Source: Powellomyces hirtus (lineage: Eukaryota; Chytridiomycota; Chytridiomycetes; Spizellomycetales; Powellomycetaceae). Taken from it: a DNA stretch of 64,000 nucleotides. The translations under genes and the position numbers were made by a program. Within the stretch, counting starts at the first letter, position 1, and every line of letters starts with the position of its first letter. This document shows, piece after piece, positions 7,521-19,818 of this stretch. The stretch spans positions 1,240,001 to 1,304,000 of the forward strand of contig JAHLKG010000004.1 of assembly GCA_025526995.1 (NCBI GenBank). Reading direction: 5' to 3'. The notes below the pieces were generated by a model. The model did not search any database. It was not told the origin of the DNA and saw only the letters and a list, made by a program, of their open reading frames with translations.

Positions 7521-10500
7521 CTACGAGGTCTCAGCGTCCTCTCCACCCTCACCGATGATTTTCACGAAGACCTATTGATTGGACAGAGACGTTTAGGATA
7601 TTGTTCGTCACAGACATTATTCTTCTGTGGCTGTCACGTCCTACCTCCTCAAGAGTCGTCTCCCCTACGCCCCATTCAGAAATGCCGGCCTGTTCAGACC
7701 CACTTTCCATTGCCTCAAACAGCTTCTGCACACGGACATCGTCTTTCGGGAACGCGTAGGTCGACTGAGTGGCGTACATTTCTTCCTGCTTCCATCCTGG
7801 AGGCAGGACGCTCTCCACATACCGGCACGCGGCTGGGAGCTTCTCTTCCGAGGAAACCGAGAATGAGATGCGGAAACTGTTGGCGTACAAGGATTTCAGG
7901 CGCGCCGGAGTTCCCACACAACGGAGGGTACCCTGCGACATGATTCCGACTCTCTGAGCCAGGACCTCGGTCTCTTCCATACTGTGCGAGGTCAAGATGA
8001 TCGTTTTGCCGATGCGAGCTTCTTGGATGATGTTCCAGATCAAACGACGCACTTCTGGGTCCAGTCCAGTGGTCGGCTCGTCCAAGAATACCACCTTTGG
8101 CTTCCCCACCAGCGCAATAGCGATACTCAATCGTCGCTTTTCACCTCCACTCAATCCTTTGCTGAGACGCTTTTTGAAAGGCCCATTCAAGGCGACAGTG
8201 CGCAGACTTGCTTCGACCACCGCGTGCTCCTCAGACTTTGGAATGCCCTTGAGACGAGCGTAGAAAAGCAGGTGCTCTTCACACGTGAGGTCATCCCACA
8301 AAACGTCGTGCTGCGGGCAGATTCCAACGCTACGCCAGACATCATCGCGCTCGGTATCGAGATCGTAACCGGCAATGTACGCCTTTCCTTTAGTGGCTTC
8401 GTACAGACCAGTCAAGATGCTTATTGTTCTGTTGACATCATAAAGAGCCGGGTTAAGCATTTGTCTAGGTTCAGAACCTTTCCAATGTCGTAAATCACTT
8501 ACGTGGATTTACCAGCACCGTTTGGTCCTAGCAAACCAAATACGATGTCGGATTCCACGGCGAGAGTAAGAGTCTTGAGCGCAGTCTTTCCGGTGGGATA
8601 TGTCTTTTTAAGGTTTTGAATAATAAGTGGGTTGCTATGATGTTCGGTCAAAGCATTCACGCGGGCGCGTTCGTCGGTCACGTCTTGGTCCTCCTGTTCC
8701 GTGTACTCTTTATCGGGAACGGTACCGAGCTCTTCGTCAGAAACCTGCTATGACGCGAGCAAGAGTAAAGAAAGATATGCACAAGAAAGGCAAGGTTAGC
8801 ACGGCAGCACTGAAAACAGAGAAAGCGCGAGCGTGCCAACAGATTGATCAGTATTATTTACCTTTCCAAAGTCTTTGCCTTGCTTTCGTCTAATCATGGC
8901 GACTTTGATCTTGGTGACAAGTTTCCTCCATCCGTCGTTTCCAAGCCACAGGGCAAGAAGCATGAGAATAGCCCACTCCCACAGCAAAAACATAACCGCG
9001 GTGAACACTTCGTCGCCAGGTTTAACCATAGAAAGTTTGTATGGGCGGTCCTCGAATCTGTACGCCGCTTGATTCACTACAGTTAAGATTCGGTAGAATG
9101 CGAACGCTGGCCAGATGAAGTATGCCGCTGGTGGGCCATCTTGAAGGAAAAGGGTATCTCCGGCAAGCGATACGAGGACACTGCAAAGAATGATCAGGAA
9201 GCTCACGACTAAAACCGAAAACCAAATTAGCAAGAAGTAACATCGCATTGCATCATCGACTGATTATCAATGTATCACATTTCTCACCAAGAGCAGTGCG
9301 GGATTTGCTGAACAGCGAGCCCATCAAGAAAGAGAGCGCGACTTGAGCTATATAAAGAGGCATCTGTCCGTGAGCAATCTGGTTGGAGCACTTTCTCGGT
9401 TGTAACCAATACGCACCATGACCCCACATGAACAACACAAGAATCAGAACAGCTGGGCTGGTTCTCGTGAACATCTCCATCCTTGCGGCCGTACCAACAA
9501 TCAGGAAAACCGCCGATGCGAGAACGTGCAAGCAGTAGAAATGGATGTAGTGCGCAAGCCAGTAGGTCCAGACTTTGAGACCGTTCTAAATAGGCAAGGG
9601 CATATATCAGGGCCAGATCGACAAAAAGCCTACGGTGCGTGTGCATGTGCGTCTCACCATTCTCATCATGGAAAGCACACGGAACTCTTTCTCTGTGACG
9701 AGCGTGACCACAAAGAACGGAGTCAAGAAGCTCAGAGCGAACGGGAACAAAATTCGACCGATGAAACTTGCGAACGGAAGATTAATCTTGGTGTTCTTCA
9801 GGATCGGCAATGATCTTATGCTGGGGATGATCGATGATGCGCCGAAAGTTCCTGGGTTTCCAAAGCGAACTAAAGAAATCAGTTTTAGCTCTCGGTATGT
9901 AAGTCACTCTGGATTGAGCCCAGATTGCTTACACAGGGCATTGTTGAGTTGAGCTTGCTGCAGAATCTGTCTGATTCCTTGCGATGGGAAACCTGCTGCA
10001 CTTTCAAATCGCTTATCTCTGCCAATCTGCATTGTATACGCATAGTTCTTCGCTGCATGGTCGATCTTCGCGAAATGGATACCTGTGTACATGCAGTCGT
10101 CATTCCGTTGGACGTACGATAGATTCCATTCGGGTGCTTGACGTTCTTACCTCCATATGGCAAGTCACTCGTGATATCCGTGACCTGAAGAAGGAAGCCC
10201 GCCACCGCTTCGTCAGATGGGTCTTCCTCTTGAATCACTGTCTTGTCAAGTGTTGAGAGGCGCTCAACCACTGTTTCGATAGACCTTCCGAGTATAACCG
10301 ATAGATCCTCAGTTCCAGACTCGTACCACGGTACAGGCTGAGCGACGGGTTGACCAGATTGATTAGCGACGAACAAACGACCTTCGATCGTATCGAGGAG
10401 ACCATTTGCTTGGTTGGCTGCTTTCATGGGGACAAAGGCAGTTGCATTGGCAGGAGGGAATGCCGCAACTTTGCCACGAGTCCCAATTGCTGCGGGATCG

Positions 10501-11570
10501 ACACTGGGATCGGCGGTGACGTAAAGCCAAGGACGTAACTGATATTGGATCAGGTATCGTGCCAAGTTTTGAAGAGTTGCAGGGTTCAGCCAGCCTCCTT
10601 TCGGCTGGGGAGAATAGGTACTGTACAAAGATACGATTTGATCAGCTCTATGTATGCCAAGGAATACTGATAGTCTTGCAAAAACTTACCTGTCATAGGT
10701 GAGCGCCGGCACGGGGGCCTGAGGATCCAAATTATATGGATTACCAGCCTCATAGGGAGTACCCATTGCGAAATATTGGACGCAAGGCTTGATGCCAACA
10801 ACGTCGCCGACATTGGGGCCTCGGCCGCCGCCCGAAATGAGTTGCCAGTTCACATGCGATATCTGGCTTTCAGTGGCCTGCTTGAGCTCCCTGCCCCCGA
10901 TGTTAGTCCCAGTCACGGGAACCAAGGGATCGGTAAGATTCGTCAAAGGGAAATTGTTGGCATCGAGGGCCGATACTGAGGAGCAAAAGACAACATCTAT
11001 GGGAGAGAGCGGCAAGCATCAGGGGTGGATGTCCAAACATGCATCTCTTTTAAATGCAAGAATGTTACCTTGCGGAACAGTCGATTTGTCGACCAACATT
11101 TGAATGACGCGTCCCAACGCGGCAGAGATGACAATCATGAGCAACGGGCAGCATCTGCAAGATGACCAGGGTAGATTAGTTTGACGCTATTCCAAGTTGA
11201 TATGCACTTAGATGTGTTTACCCGACACAACAAATATTTGTAAACATCTGACGCTTTTGATATGAGAGCGTCTTCCGTCCCTGCGTCAGCGAAATATAAC
11301 GACTATGATCAGTATCATGCACGATCACGCAAAATTCCTCCGAATACTCACCAGTGCGCGGACTTGGTAACTCTTGCGATGTTTCCCATTTCGCATCGGC
11401 ATTGGGACTGTATGAAGATCACATTAGACTGGGTATCCTCGACATGTCCAATATTGGAGCAGACACCCCGCGTATGAGGAACAATATGCTTGCATACCGT
11501 TGCTGGCCGGAGAGTTCCCAATCTGCACTGTGGTAGTCATAGGTTGCGTATTGTCCTTCACTTCAGCCAT
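7521..11570 (-). CDS. Half-size ABCA-family ABC transporter, 13 exons
   Basis: Exons 11570-11498, 11407-11352, 11280-11222, 11154-11069, 10996-10690, 10620-10151, 10082-9933, 9869-9658, 9585-9288, 9208-8862, 8744-8503, 8428-7645 and 7571-7521 keep frame throughout and encode 1044 residues. The protein has one membrane domain and one nucleotide-binding domain. The first helix (CCPLLMIVISAALG) follows a short cytoplasmic tail. A large lumenal loop comes next, and then five or six further helices containing the ABCA-like EKEFRVLSMMRMNGL coupling segment. The ATPase has Walker A GPNGAGKST, signature LSGGEKRRLS, Walker B VVFLDEPTTGLD and the H-loop LTSHSMEE. It ends TTLEEVFVKI, which is typical of ABCA. 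ABCA proteins move lipids. Half-size members occur in protists, plants and early fungi, and presumably dimerise. The substrate cannot be told. Introns are 65-117 nt. Confidence 0.92.
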
Positions 11571-12644
11571 ATTATCTTTGACGCTAGCAGGACACTTCGC
11601 GAGTGATTTCGGCAAATGGCAGCTCCAGACTGGCAACGGCGCAATATATGTACAGCGCGGTTTGGCGGGTGTGAGTTCTGAATGGACCCAAAATGGTGTA
11701 CGACGCCTGAGAACCTTAAAACCGTCTTAACGTCGCTTATCAAGCCACGAGGCGGGATGCTCGTGCCAATGTGTCTGCGAACGAATGCGGAAGCGAAGAC
11801 TCCCACGGGGGTGCGCGGAATCCTAAGCGAGGCAGGTAGAAAATCCTTTTAAAGAGTAGGGGTGAATGCACCGCCCAATATGTCAACGACCAAAACTGTA
11901 AACAGGCAGCGTCCATGCACAGCCTGCAAAGGTAAAGCCAAGGCGGTGCTGTGTCGGTGTCCAAATCTCTACCCGAGTACAGTGTACGTCAGTCCGATTT
12001 TACAAGTACTTCGCCCCACCGTGACACGCGGCAATACAGCTCCTTTTTCTCCGCTCTAAGCCAGAACAAGAATGGGTCATGGCAGACATTGGCATCCTCT
12101 TATGAAAATTGATACATGAAGGAGGATGACGGATGACTTCGTGTGGTTGTGCTTTCATGTTATAAGGGGTATCATAGTATTTGTGTCTGTCGCATATTGG
12201 TACTGTCACTTGCGCTTATGAGGGTTCGCACGCCATTTTTGTCGCGGTCGTGACGGTAAGTCCACACCATACCATGTCATCCACGGGATTTTGAAGTGTG
12301 CCTCCGGAGTCAGAACACTTCCGCACTATTCATTGGTTTCCTGCCCAGTCCCTCCCGCGGACCAAGATGTGGAAAATATGGCGCATTACTGACCGCTCTG
12401 CATTGTAAGTACGTCCCAATAGAGCTGATCGTCACGGAATTCGGATCTTCTTCTCTCCATCCGTTATAGACGTCACTCGAGTTGAGATTTGTGTTGGTCT
12501 TTTCTCAAGACGGGTTCTCAATATGAAGCATCAATGCCGCTCAGAAATGGTAAAACATATGTGATATAGTGAGGACCATTACTTTCGATATCTATGGCAT
12601 TCCACCGTCCAGCGATGTACAATGCGCTGGGGCAATCTCTATTT
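11571..12644. other. Intergenic, promoter side of ABCA gene and 3' side of SH3 gene
   Basis: About 1.07 kb without a supported reading frame. It contains the upstream region of the ABCA gene and the 3' region of the SH3 membrane protein. No repeats or RNA genes were recognised. Confidence 0.4.
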
Positions 12645-14550
12645 CTATGTTTTCGTGATGACGTCCACAGAGCTAAGAGGGAACACTCCTCCAATGCCGG
12701 TCCCATAGATGAATCCTCTGGCCCATCCGTCCGAGAAGACCTCGGAAATCACGAGGACCTGGCCAACCGCTATTTCAACCTCGTCTTCTGACCGGGGAAT
12801 GTGGGGAAGGAATGCGCGGACCATGCTTCCCGCCTGGATTGCGTATGATGTTGTCGAAGCTGCTGTCCCCTGCAAAGAGGTTGAAACGATTCCCTTCTGC
12901 GACGGCTTTGCGCCAGGTTCCGGCGAGGGGTTGCTGCCACTGCTATCTTGTGCATAAGTGGTCTGGGGCAATGCAGAAACTTGCATGACAGTGTCATAAG
13001 TGGGTGGCAACGTGTCGGCACGAGTGTCTGCGAGGTCAGTTTCATGCTCCACGGTCGACGGAACCATTGATTGGACGGAGGAGCTGGCCTGAGAAAACTG
13101 AGTCTCAGTTCGCTGTGCTGCAGATGATTGGGCGGCATTTGATTGGAAGGAGGAGCTGGCCTGAGAAAACTGAGTCCCACTCCGCTGTGCTGGAAGCGAT
13201 TGTGCGACAGTTGATTGGAAGGAGGAGCTGGCCTGAGAAAACTGAGTCCCACTCCGCTGTGCTGGAAGCGATTGGGCGACAGTTGAATGGAAGGAGGAGC
13301 TGGCCTGAGAAAACTGAGTCCCACTCCGCTGTGTTGCAGGTATCGGCGCCATGATGGGCCAGCCGGTTTCGTATGTTCTGAACGAGCCTACAGCTGAAGG
13401 CGGAGGTGTTGGGTCCGAAGAGGGCGCACATGATGCAGCCGCGATCATTGGCCTAGCCGGCTCTAACGGAGGCGCGCCCATAACGGCCGCCATGCTTTCC
13501 TCAAAGGTACGACTTTGTACAGGCTTCGTGGCCGGTGTAAACTGAGGTACGGGCTGCATAGCGGGCACATACGGTGCATATGTTGAGGATTGCACGAGCC
13601 CCTGATTTACTGTAAGTTGATGGTTGTTCGTCTGAGAGAGGATTCGAGGGGCAGGGCGACGACCAATTTTGTTCCGCAAACAGATCCAGAGACCGACTAG
13701 TAACAGAAATATCGGCAGACCCACGAGGGCTACAAGCACTCCGTCGGAGAGTTTAGCTGACTTTTCAGCCAGGGGCACCTTTGCAGGTTCGGTCTGTGTA
13801 GGAAGTGAAGGAAGACCGGGAGCATAAGGAACTGCAGGCGCCGGTGTTTCAACAGCGCCGCGAGCGGCTGTTGCTGCGGGAGCTCTGGTTGCTGCGGGAG
13901 CGCGCGTTCCACCCGGCGCATTTGCCACAACGTTGGCGCCCCAATACAACGGTGGGAAGTCTCCTCCCTTCCAAAAGACATTGGAGATCGCGATTTGACC
14001 GCCCGCAACGGCGTCCTCTGGTGTGGGAGTCTGCATAAAGCTAGCTCCGGGGTTTTGCAAGACGAAGTTCTGAATGCCTCCCATGTAGAAATTCAGCTGA
14101 ATAATTCTGGTTGCTGGAAACGCCTCGATTGACCTGTAATCGGCGAAACAGGTTCAGCAAGCAGCTTATAGCAGAGGCACCGGGGAAAAGACACCGACCA
14201 TGGGAATGTTGCAACGCGCTTTTCTCCATTCTCGTAATGGTGTAGGGTGTAAGTGCTGGGATAGAGACGTAAGTGACGTGCGGAGAAAGTGCATATGGTC
14301 TCAATGGAATGATACATACCCAGCGGGACCCTGTCCATCTACGGCGATGGTAATAAGAGGAACCTCCCCGCCTACGATCGTACTCCTCGCCTCGGAATCT
14401 GGCTGAAGGAATCTAGCAAGGGAATCATGAGGCTTTGGGGCGACACTGGATACTTCCTTCACTTCCTATAACCGCGTCGTACCTGATGTTTGGAGGTGCC
14501 CGGCGATGGACCTCAACGTTGTTCGTTGGGACGGGGGCGGGGGTGATCAT
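12645..14550 (-). CDS. Single-pass membrane protein with C-terminal SH3 domain
   Basis: Two exons are well supported: about 14456-14320 and 14133-12645 (intron GTATGT...TTACAG). The 5' exon, with a possible ATG at 14550, is uncertain and shows no clear signal peptide. The N-terminal part looks extracellular: a compact beta-like region (VPLITIAVDG, then IIQLNFYMGGIQNFVLQ) and an Ala/Pro-rich stalk. One helix, LVALVGLPIFLLLVGLWICL, is followed by basic residues, which places the rest in the cytosol. The tail is long and Ser/Gln-rich, carries four 24-residue tandem repeats, and ends in an SH3 domain (VRAFLPHIPRSEDEVEIAVG through FIYGTGIGGVFPLSSVDVI). This layout suits a surface protein that signals through proline-rich partners, comparable in architecture only to fungal Sho1/Fus1. 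The extracellular family was not recognised. Confidence 0.75.
13077..13336 (-). repeat. Four 72-bp tandem repeats coding 24-residue units
   Basis: The sequence GGAGCTGGCCTGAGAAAACT recurs every 72 bp at about 13080, 13152, 13224 and 13296. The encoded unit is AQRSGTQFSQASSSFQSTVA plus QSLP. The two middle copies are nearly identical and the one nearest the C-terminus is the most diverged. The array lies in the cytosolic tail of the SH3 membrane protein. Confidence 0.85.
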
Positions 14551-15386
14551 GGCCAAACGAATCAGAGGAATGGAAAGAAGTTACTGATTAGGTCCTTCGC
14601 ATTGACAACTTGTTCAACGAGTGATCTGCCATGCCGCCAGACGCTCAACGGAGCCATCCTGCTAATAAAGACGCAAACACTGAGCTCAGCAAGTACTGTA
14701 GTGCCAAGTATTGGCTGTGGCTCGGCGTTGGTACCACACCCTCATGAACACGAACGAAACAGCAAAGTTTTGCTCAGAACGAACACCGTCTACAAACGGT
14801 TTTGCATTTTTGCGTGCCGATTTCAAAACGCGTGTTCTCGGCCGCAGTACCGTCACTCGCCTTCCGAGTCATCAGCAGCTGACAGCATTTCGAACGCTGA
14901 GGTTATATCAAAGCGAAAAAAATAAAAAATAATATAGCTCAATGCATTAAGGTTTGGGCAGATCTCAATGGACTGTCCCTCTTTGAATCGCCGATGTTTA
15001 GTACATATCAAGGCATGTGAAAAACAAATCTCGGTATTGCAACGTGCAGTGCTTGGTTTAAGCCCCAGAAGCCGGGGTGAATGGTGTGAAGAGATTGCCC
15101 GGGGTATTTGCGCCACCACAGTTGGATTGAAGTTCAGTAACTGCTGTTCTACACTCTCCCTTGAAGACGGAAGAGATTAAGGATCTCAATGACGTGAGCC
15201 GGGGAGATATCGCACAGGCGTGCCTCCAGCATTAACATCTGCAAAGAACATGAAGTGAACAGCAAAATTTGATTGATACAAGTAGATCCAGACACGAAAG
15301 GAAGGACAATGACAACAGAAACAGGGACGGGGGTATCAAGATAGGCCATTAAGAGTAGAACAAGGTTAGCAGGCAGTCAAAGACCC
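14551..15386. other. Intergenic, upstream of SH3 membrane gene
   Basis: It may hide a small 5' exon of the SH3 membrane protein (an ATG-led frame starting MAPLSVW lies near 14656 on the minus strand). An AT-rich stretch of GAAAAAAATAAAAAATAATA type lies at 14918-14935. Nothing else was recognised. Confidence 0.35.
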
Positions 15387-17120
15387 CTACTCTTGCACCT
15401 CGGTTGCTGATTCGCCGTTGTCGGGACTGTTACGTGACAACCCGAGCTGATCGCGAACCATCTGCGACAGTGCCTCGAGCTCCTCTTCGTTGGAGCTTTC
15501 GCGGGTTTCGGCTGTCTCAGTGCATGCACTGGTCGCGTTTCCGTCATTATGGTTATGCGTAGTGTTCTGAGGTTTTGGCGAATCGCTCAGAGCTGGCCAT
15601 TCCGCAGTGGAGAGAGGTCGCGCCGGTTGGTTCCTATCATAGAAGCTGAGCATTCGTCGGATGTTTTGCAATCTGATGCCGAGCTGATGACTCACCCTGT
15701 CACGTAACCTTTGCCATACACTCGACCACCGCCCGGAATGTCGTATCCCCCGCGGAAGGCCAATGGGCCGCCGGTCCGCTGCTTGGGGAAATTCTGCATT
15801 TGCTGATGACCACCACGAGGGGCGAACCCGCGCTGATGCTGTAAATTTTGGCGTCCATAACCTGCCTGGCGGGGCATCCATTGCTGCGGGCGGTTCTGGT
15901 TGGATGATACTGGGTTCTTGTGATCAGCCCATCGGACTTGCAATGGGCTGCTGCAGCCTGGCAACGTTGCACGATCATAGTGCATTATGACGGCCTGAGC
16001 TTGCGCGTAGGTTGTGAACCGGGCAAACCCAACACGACGGGACATCCGTGTGGCTGGGTCGGTAAGAATCTTCGTGTTCAAGACTTGGTAGGGGCGGAAC
16101 ATGTTGAACATACCCTGACATGAACCGGAACGAGGTTGATGAGGACTTTGCAGAAGTGTCTCGAAAAAAACCGCAGGCTCACCTCTTCAGTCATGTTGAT
16201 TGGAAGATTCGACAAATAGACGTTGTGGTTTCCCACATTTGATGCCGAGGTCTGAAGCGGCAGGGCCTGCTGTTTTCCTTGGCGGAAGTGCTGCTGATGG
16301 TTGCGTGTGTTGGCCGTCTCCTGTTTCAATCCCTTCGTCAGTAATTTGGCAATGATATAGGAAGGGAAAAGGTGACTTTCTTACCCTTGCAATGCTGGCA
16401 GCGAACCCCAGCTTTGTAAAACCTTCAATGGCGCTATCGGCCTGGCCAGCGGTTTGATACATCACAAAGCCAAACCCACGACACATCGAGGTGTTACGGT
16501 CGATGATAGACTTGGACGAGACAATCGTACCATATCTGCAATAGACGTTGTCGTCACAAGGAGAGGAGAGAGCGCAAAAGGAAAAGCACTTACGCTTGAC
16601 CCAAAGTGAACAGTGTCTCGTCGGACATGTTCGATGGCAGATTCCTTATGTAGACATTGACGCCCACTTGGTTTCGCTCAGGGCTTGAAACCCTGCAGGC
16701 GGGCGGGGCAGGGCGAAAAGCTGCTTGCTGATGACTGGGGCTCATCTGAGGAAAAGCCATTGGATGGCTCGGAAAGGCGTTGTACTCGGCGGCCATTGAG
16801 ATGGGCGCCTGATACATCTGCATCGCTGGAATGGATGCATACGGGTAGTAGACTTGGGATGCGAACGTGGGCGCCTCCATAAAGCCCCCGTAGAAATATG
16901 GAGGAGATACCGTAACTGGGTAATACCCCGCAGGGTATGCGTCCATCGGGCTAGAGTAAAAGGCGATTGGGCTGTGCTCCCCCGGTGTGATGGGGTACGT
17001 GATACTTGGGACGTCCTTGTACTCCAGCACTGGAGTGGCAGAAGGCGAAGTCGGCGTCGGAATGTTTTTGGCCGACGCTTGCGGCGAGGTCATGTTTTGA
17101 GACATATCGCTTGCGGTCAT
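15387..17120 (-). CDS. RBMS/MSSP-type protein with two RRM domains, 5 exons
   Basis: Exons 17120-16594, 16535-16385, 16320-16183, 16114-15696 and 15645-15387 join in frame to 497 residues. An N-terminal Pro/Tyr/Met-rich disordered region of about 150 residues precedes RRM1, with RNP2 VYIRNL and RNP1 RGFGFVMY. After a Gln/His linker comes RRM2, with VYLSNL and RVGFARF. The spacing, the IVSSKSIID and VLNTKILTD strands and the short inter-RRM linker match the RBMS (MSSP) family, which binds single-stranded A/U-rich nucleic acid. The C-terminus has RG/GG-rich patches and an acidic end. Introns are 58-69 nt. A role in mRNA handling is inferred from the family. Confidence 0.88.
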
Positions 17121-19818
17121 TTTTTTGAACTGTGGAGATAACTGAGGGGTTTAGGAAGCAGAAGGGAGGGGGCAGTGGGGACCACTAGTCTTTTATAGCA
17201 ATCTCCGGACCAATAACCCTGAACGGGTCACGACGTAATGTGTATTTCCGTCGACTTTCAATACGCATTCATTTACCCTCACACAAGCCGAACTACCCTC
17301 AAAATGCTCCACGCAGATTTTACGAACCTTGCGGCCCTTAAACAATGCCCATATGCATCGCGCATCTCATATAGTCATGACACATCATGCGCTTTTGGGC
17401 GTGCTAATCAACTTTTGAACCCGTCACTCGCTCATCACCACTCGCAGGTGATCCAAGAAGAGTTATTCAAATGACCACTGGCATTTTCGTCATGCGTCAT
17501 CTCGTCCTCAGCATCTTGTTCTCACGTAGTTTATCACCTTCCACACCTCCCACGATTCGGTTTCCACAACTGTGTGTGAACTCATCAGTCAATTAAAAGC
17601 AACCCTATGCTCAAGATTGTAGTGCCACGAGGCCGAACAGTTGGCATCCGTCACCCACAAGTCATGAAATGATAGCAATCCATGGTAGTGAACCATAGAG
17701 GGTTCATTTCAGCCGCCTGGAATAGATTGCCCCACCAAAGACACGCCCTTCCCAAACTCCGCCGCGATCGCGTCTGCTTACGTTTGCGCATTCAACCAGT
17801 CAACCAATGCCATCCACCTCTCTCTTTCCCACCTTTGAGGACCATTCACCGACCATCAACTACACCTCTCCCATGGCTCCTCAATTGTTACCATGCAAAC
17901 GATGGTGCTTCTTACCTGGTGGCTTCTGACTCCCTATGTACAGTATGGGAAAAGTTGATAGTATTCCAGAGATGACAAAGTTGCCGTCAAGAATCTACGA
18001 AGGAAAAAGACCAGATCAGACCTTAAATAGAAAGATCCAATATTGTCCCGTGGATTGAGCTTACCTACAACGCGGTTGCCCCAAAATTCTTTCAGTCAGC
18101 CTTGAGAATTGTTGAGGAATGGCAAACCAATGGCGGGAATCTCCGTCGTTTTGTTTTGCCGTGCGTCAAGGAACAATTCCACACAGCGAAAGACTAGATA
18201 ATGCTGTGCCCGTCGGTGGGAACTGCGTCAGGCAAGCTAGCCGACAAGGTGTCAGCCACCGACCAGACCGCTAAGGTCAAGACAACGCAACTAGGCACTG
18301 GAAGAAATCGCCGACTCTTGTAACGAATGCAAGCAGAGGTTGGCAGATAGAGCGACCAGGCCGGCCAGAAGGAATAGTCGGCTTGTGCAGCAGGACAGTA
18401 GGTAGACAGATATGTCTGAAGGAAAGCCACGCGTTTTTGGCAAATAACGAACGGAGGGCAACGGTGCTGCAACGGTGCTGCGTGGAGAGTGGTGTGTGGA
18501 TAAGTTTTTGTGTAATGAACCTCAGCACCAGGAGCTGATTGGCTGGATGGAATGTGGCAGCCAGGCAGGAATTTCGATGGAGGCTATACTATATCTTGAG
18601 ACAGGAGAGCAGAAACTGGTCAATCGATCGCTGTCGGTGAAGGGAATCCGATGCGATGCTGTGATGGATGTGTTTATAAAAGGTATATTATGAGGCCCTC
18701 GTGGGTGTGGGTGAAGGTCGTCCACGCACTACACGCCAACCACGACCTGGCTGGTACATGTGCAGTTTTGGCAGTTGTGGGGGAAGGAATCGGGAACGCC
18801 TCAGCAGGGGACAAGCATATTCTCATTCAAAGAGCGCTGCAAAATACTGGGCCGCCCAGCTTCCACGGGAAGAAGAAGAAGAAGGCAACAACCTGCCTGC
18901 ATGGACAAACTGCTGGGCCGGGCTGGTTGGGAGGCGGCGCGGGGAAGTGTCGCTTGTGGAATGAAACGGAAACGCGCGGGATGGATGCTTCGGGTCGAAT
19001 GGGACAGCCCAATGCACCATTCAGAAGCATGCAGTTGGCTGGTTTGGCTTTTCTTCCAGCGTAAGCACGCACATGCCATACATTTTGGCCCAGAGGGATG
19101 ATATGGTGATTCATGTGTGATTCACCGGTACCTTTGTACTAAACCCGGATTTGCCTGCGTGGTGTTGGCCAAACATCGGGGCCGCGTCGTCTCATTTGCA
19201 CTGCCCCCTGTGTTACCATGTCACCGATAGCAAAAGCCAAACAAAAGATAAAAAAAACAAAACTGCGTGGGACGATCTCATCCGCGTCACTCATGTCAGT
19301 CAGGTCTCACTCTGCCCGTCGTTCCCATGCGCACATTACACATCTCTCGGAGGTCGTGGACGGTGAATCGTTGCGACGGGTGTGCCGCGTGTTGCAGACT
19401 CCAGATGCAAGTGCATCAGGACGGATGTAAAGTTCTGGAAAATCTCGAAGTTGCGGCTGAGTTGTTGAGACACTTAATGGACACTTTCTAATTGCTCTCC
19501 CTCACGGGATCCAGATGCCCTTTTGGACAAAGTTGTCTCAACAAAGGGTCCCAATTTTCACGTGCAAGCCGCAGGAGAATGGGGGCTTTGCGCAATTTGA
19601 TTTGCGGCTGGGGCGTGCTTTGCGACGCCCTCGTCGCACCGGGTGAGTCAATGTGCAAGCCACGCGCCAAGCCACTTCCCGACAGGTCGCGGTCGCGTCT
19701 AGCAAACTCCGAGGAACAGGGCTTTGTACCATCGTTGATTTACAAGTTCGACGAAACTATATATAGCCAGGGGAAGTAAAAGTACAAAAGGATTCATATG
19801 CCTTGGTCAGCCATGATG
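17121..19818. other. 2.7-kb intergenic region, no gene recognised
   Basis: This lies between the RRM gene promoter and the end of CFAP58. Several short frames exist on both strands, but none has intron-supported continuity, family resemblance or good composition. No tRNA-like B box was found. The size leaves room for a non-coding RNA. Confidence 0.35.

Noticed and set aside
17121..19818. Several frames of 60-140 codons in the large gap
   Set aside because: No ATG-led frame shows family motifs, plausible introns or conserved composition, and plus and minus frames overlap without preference.
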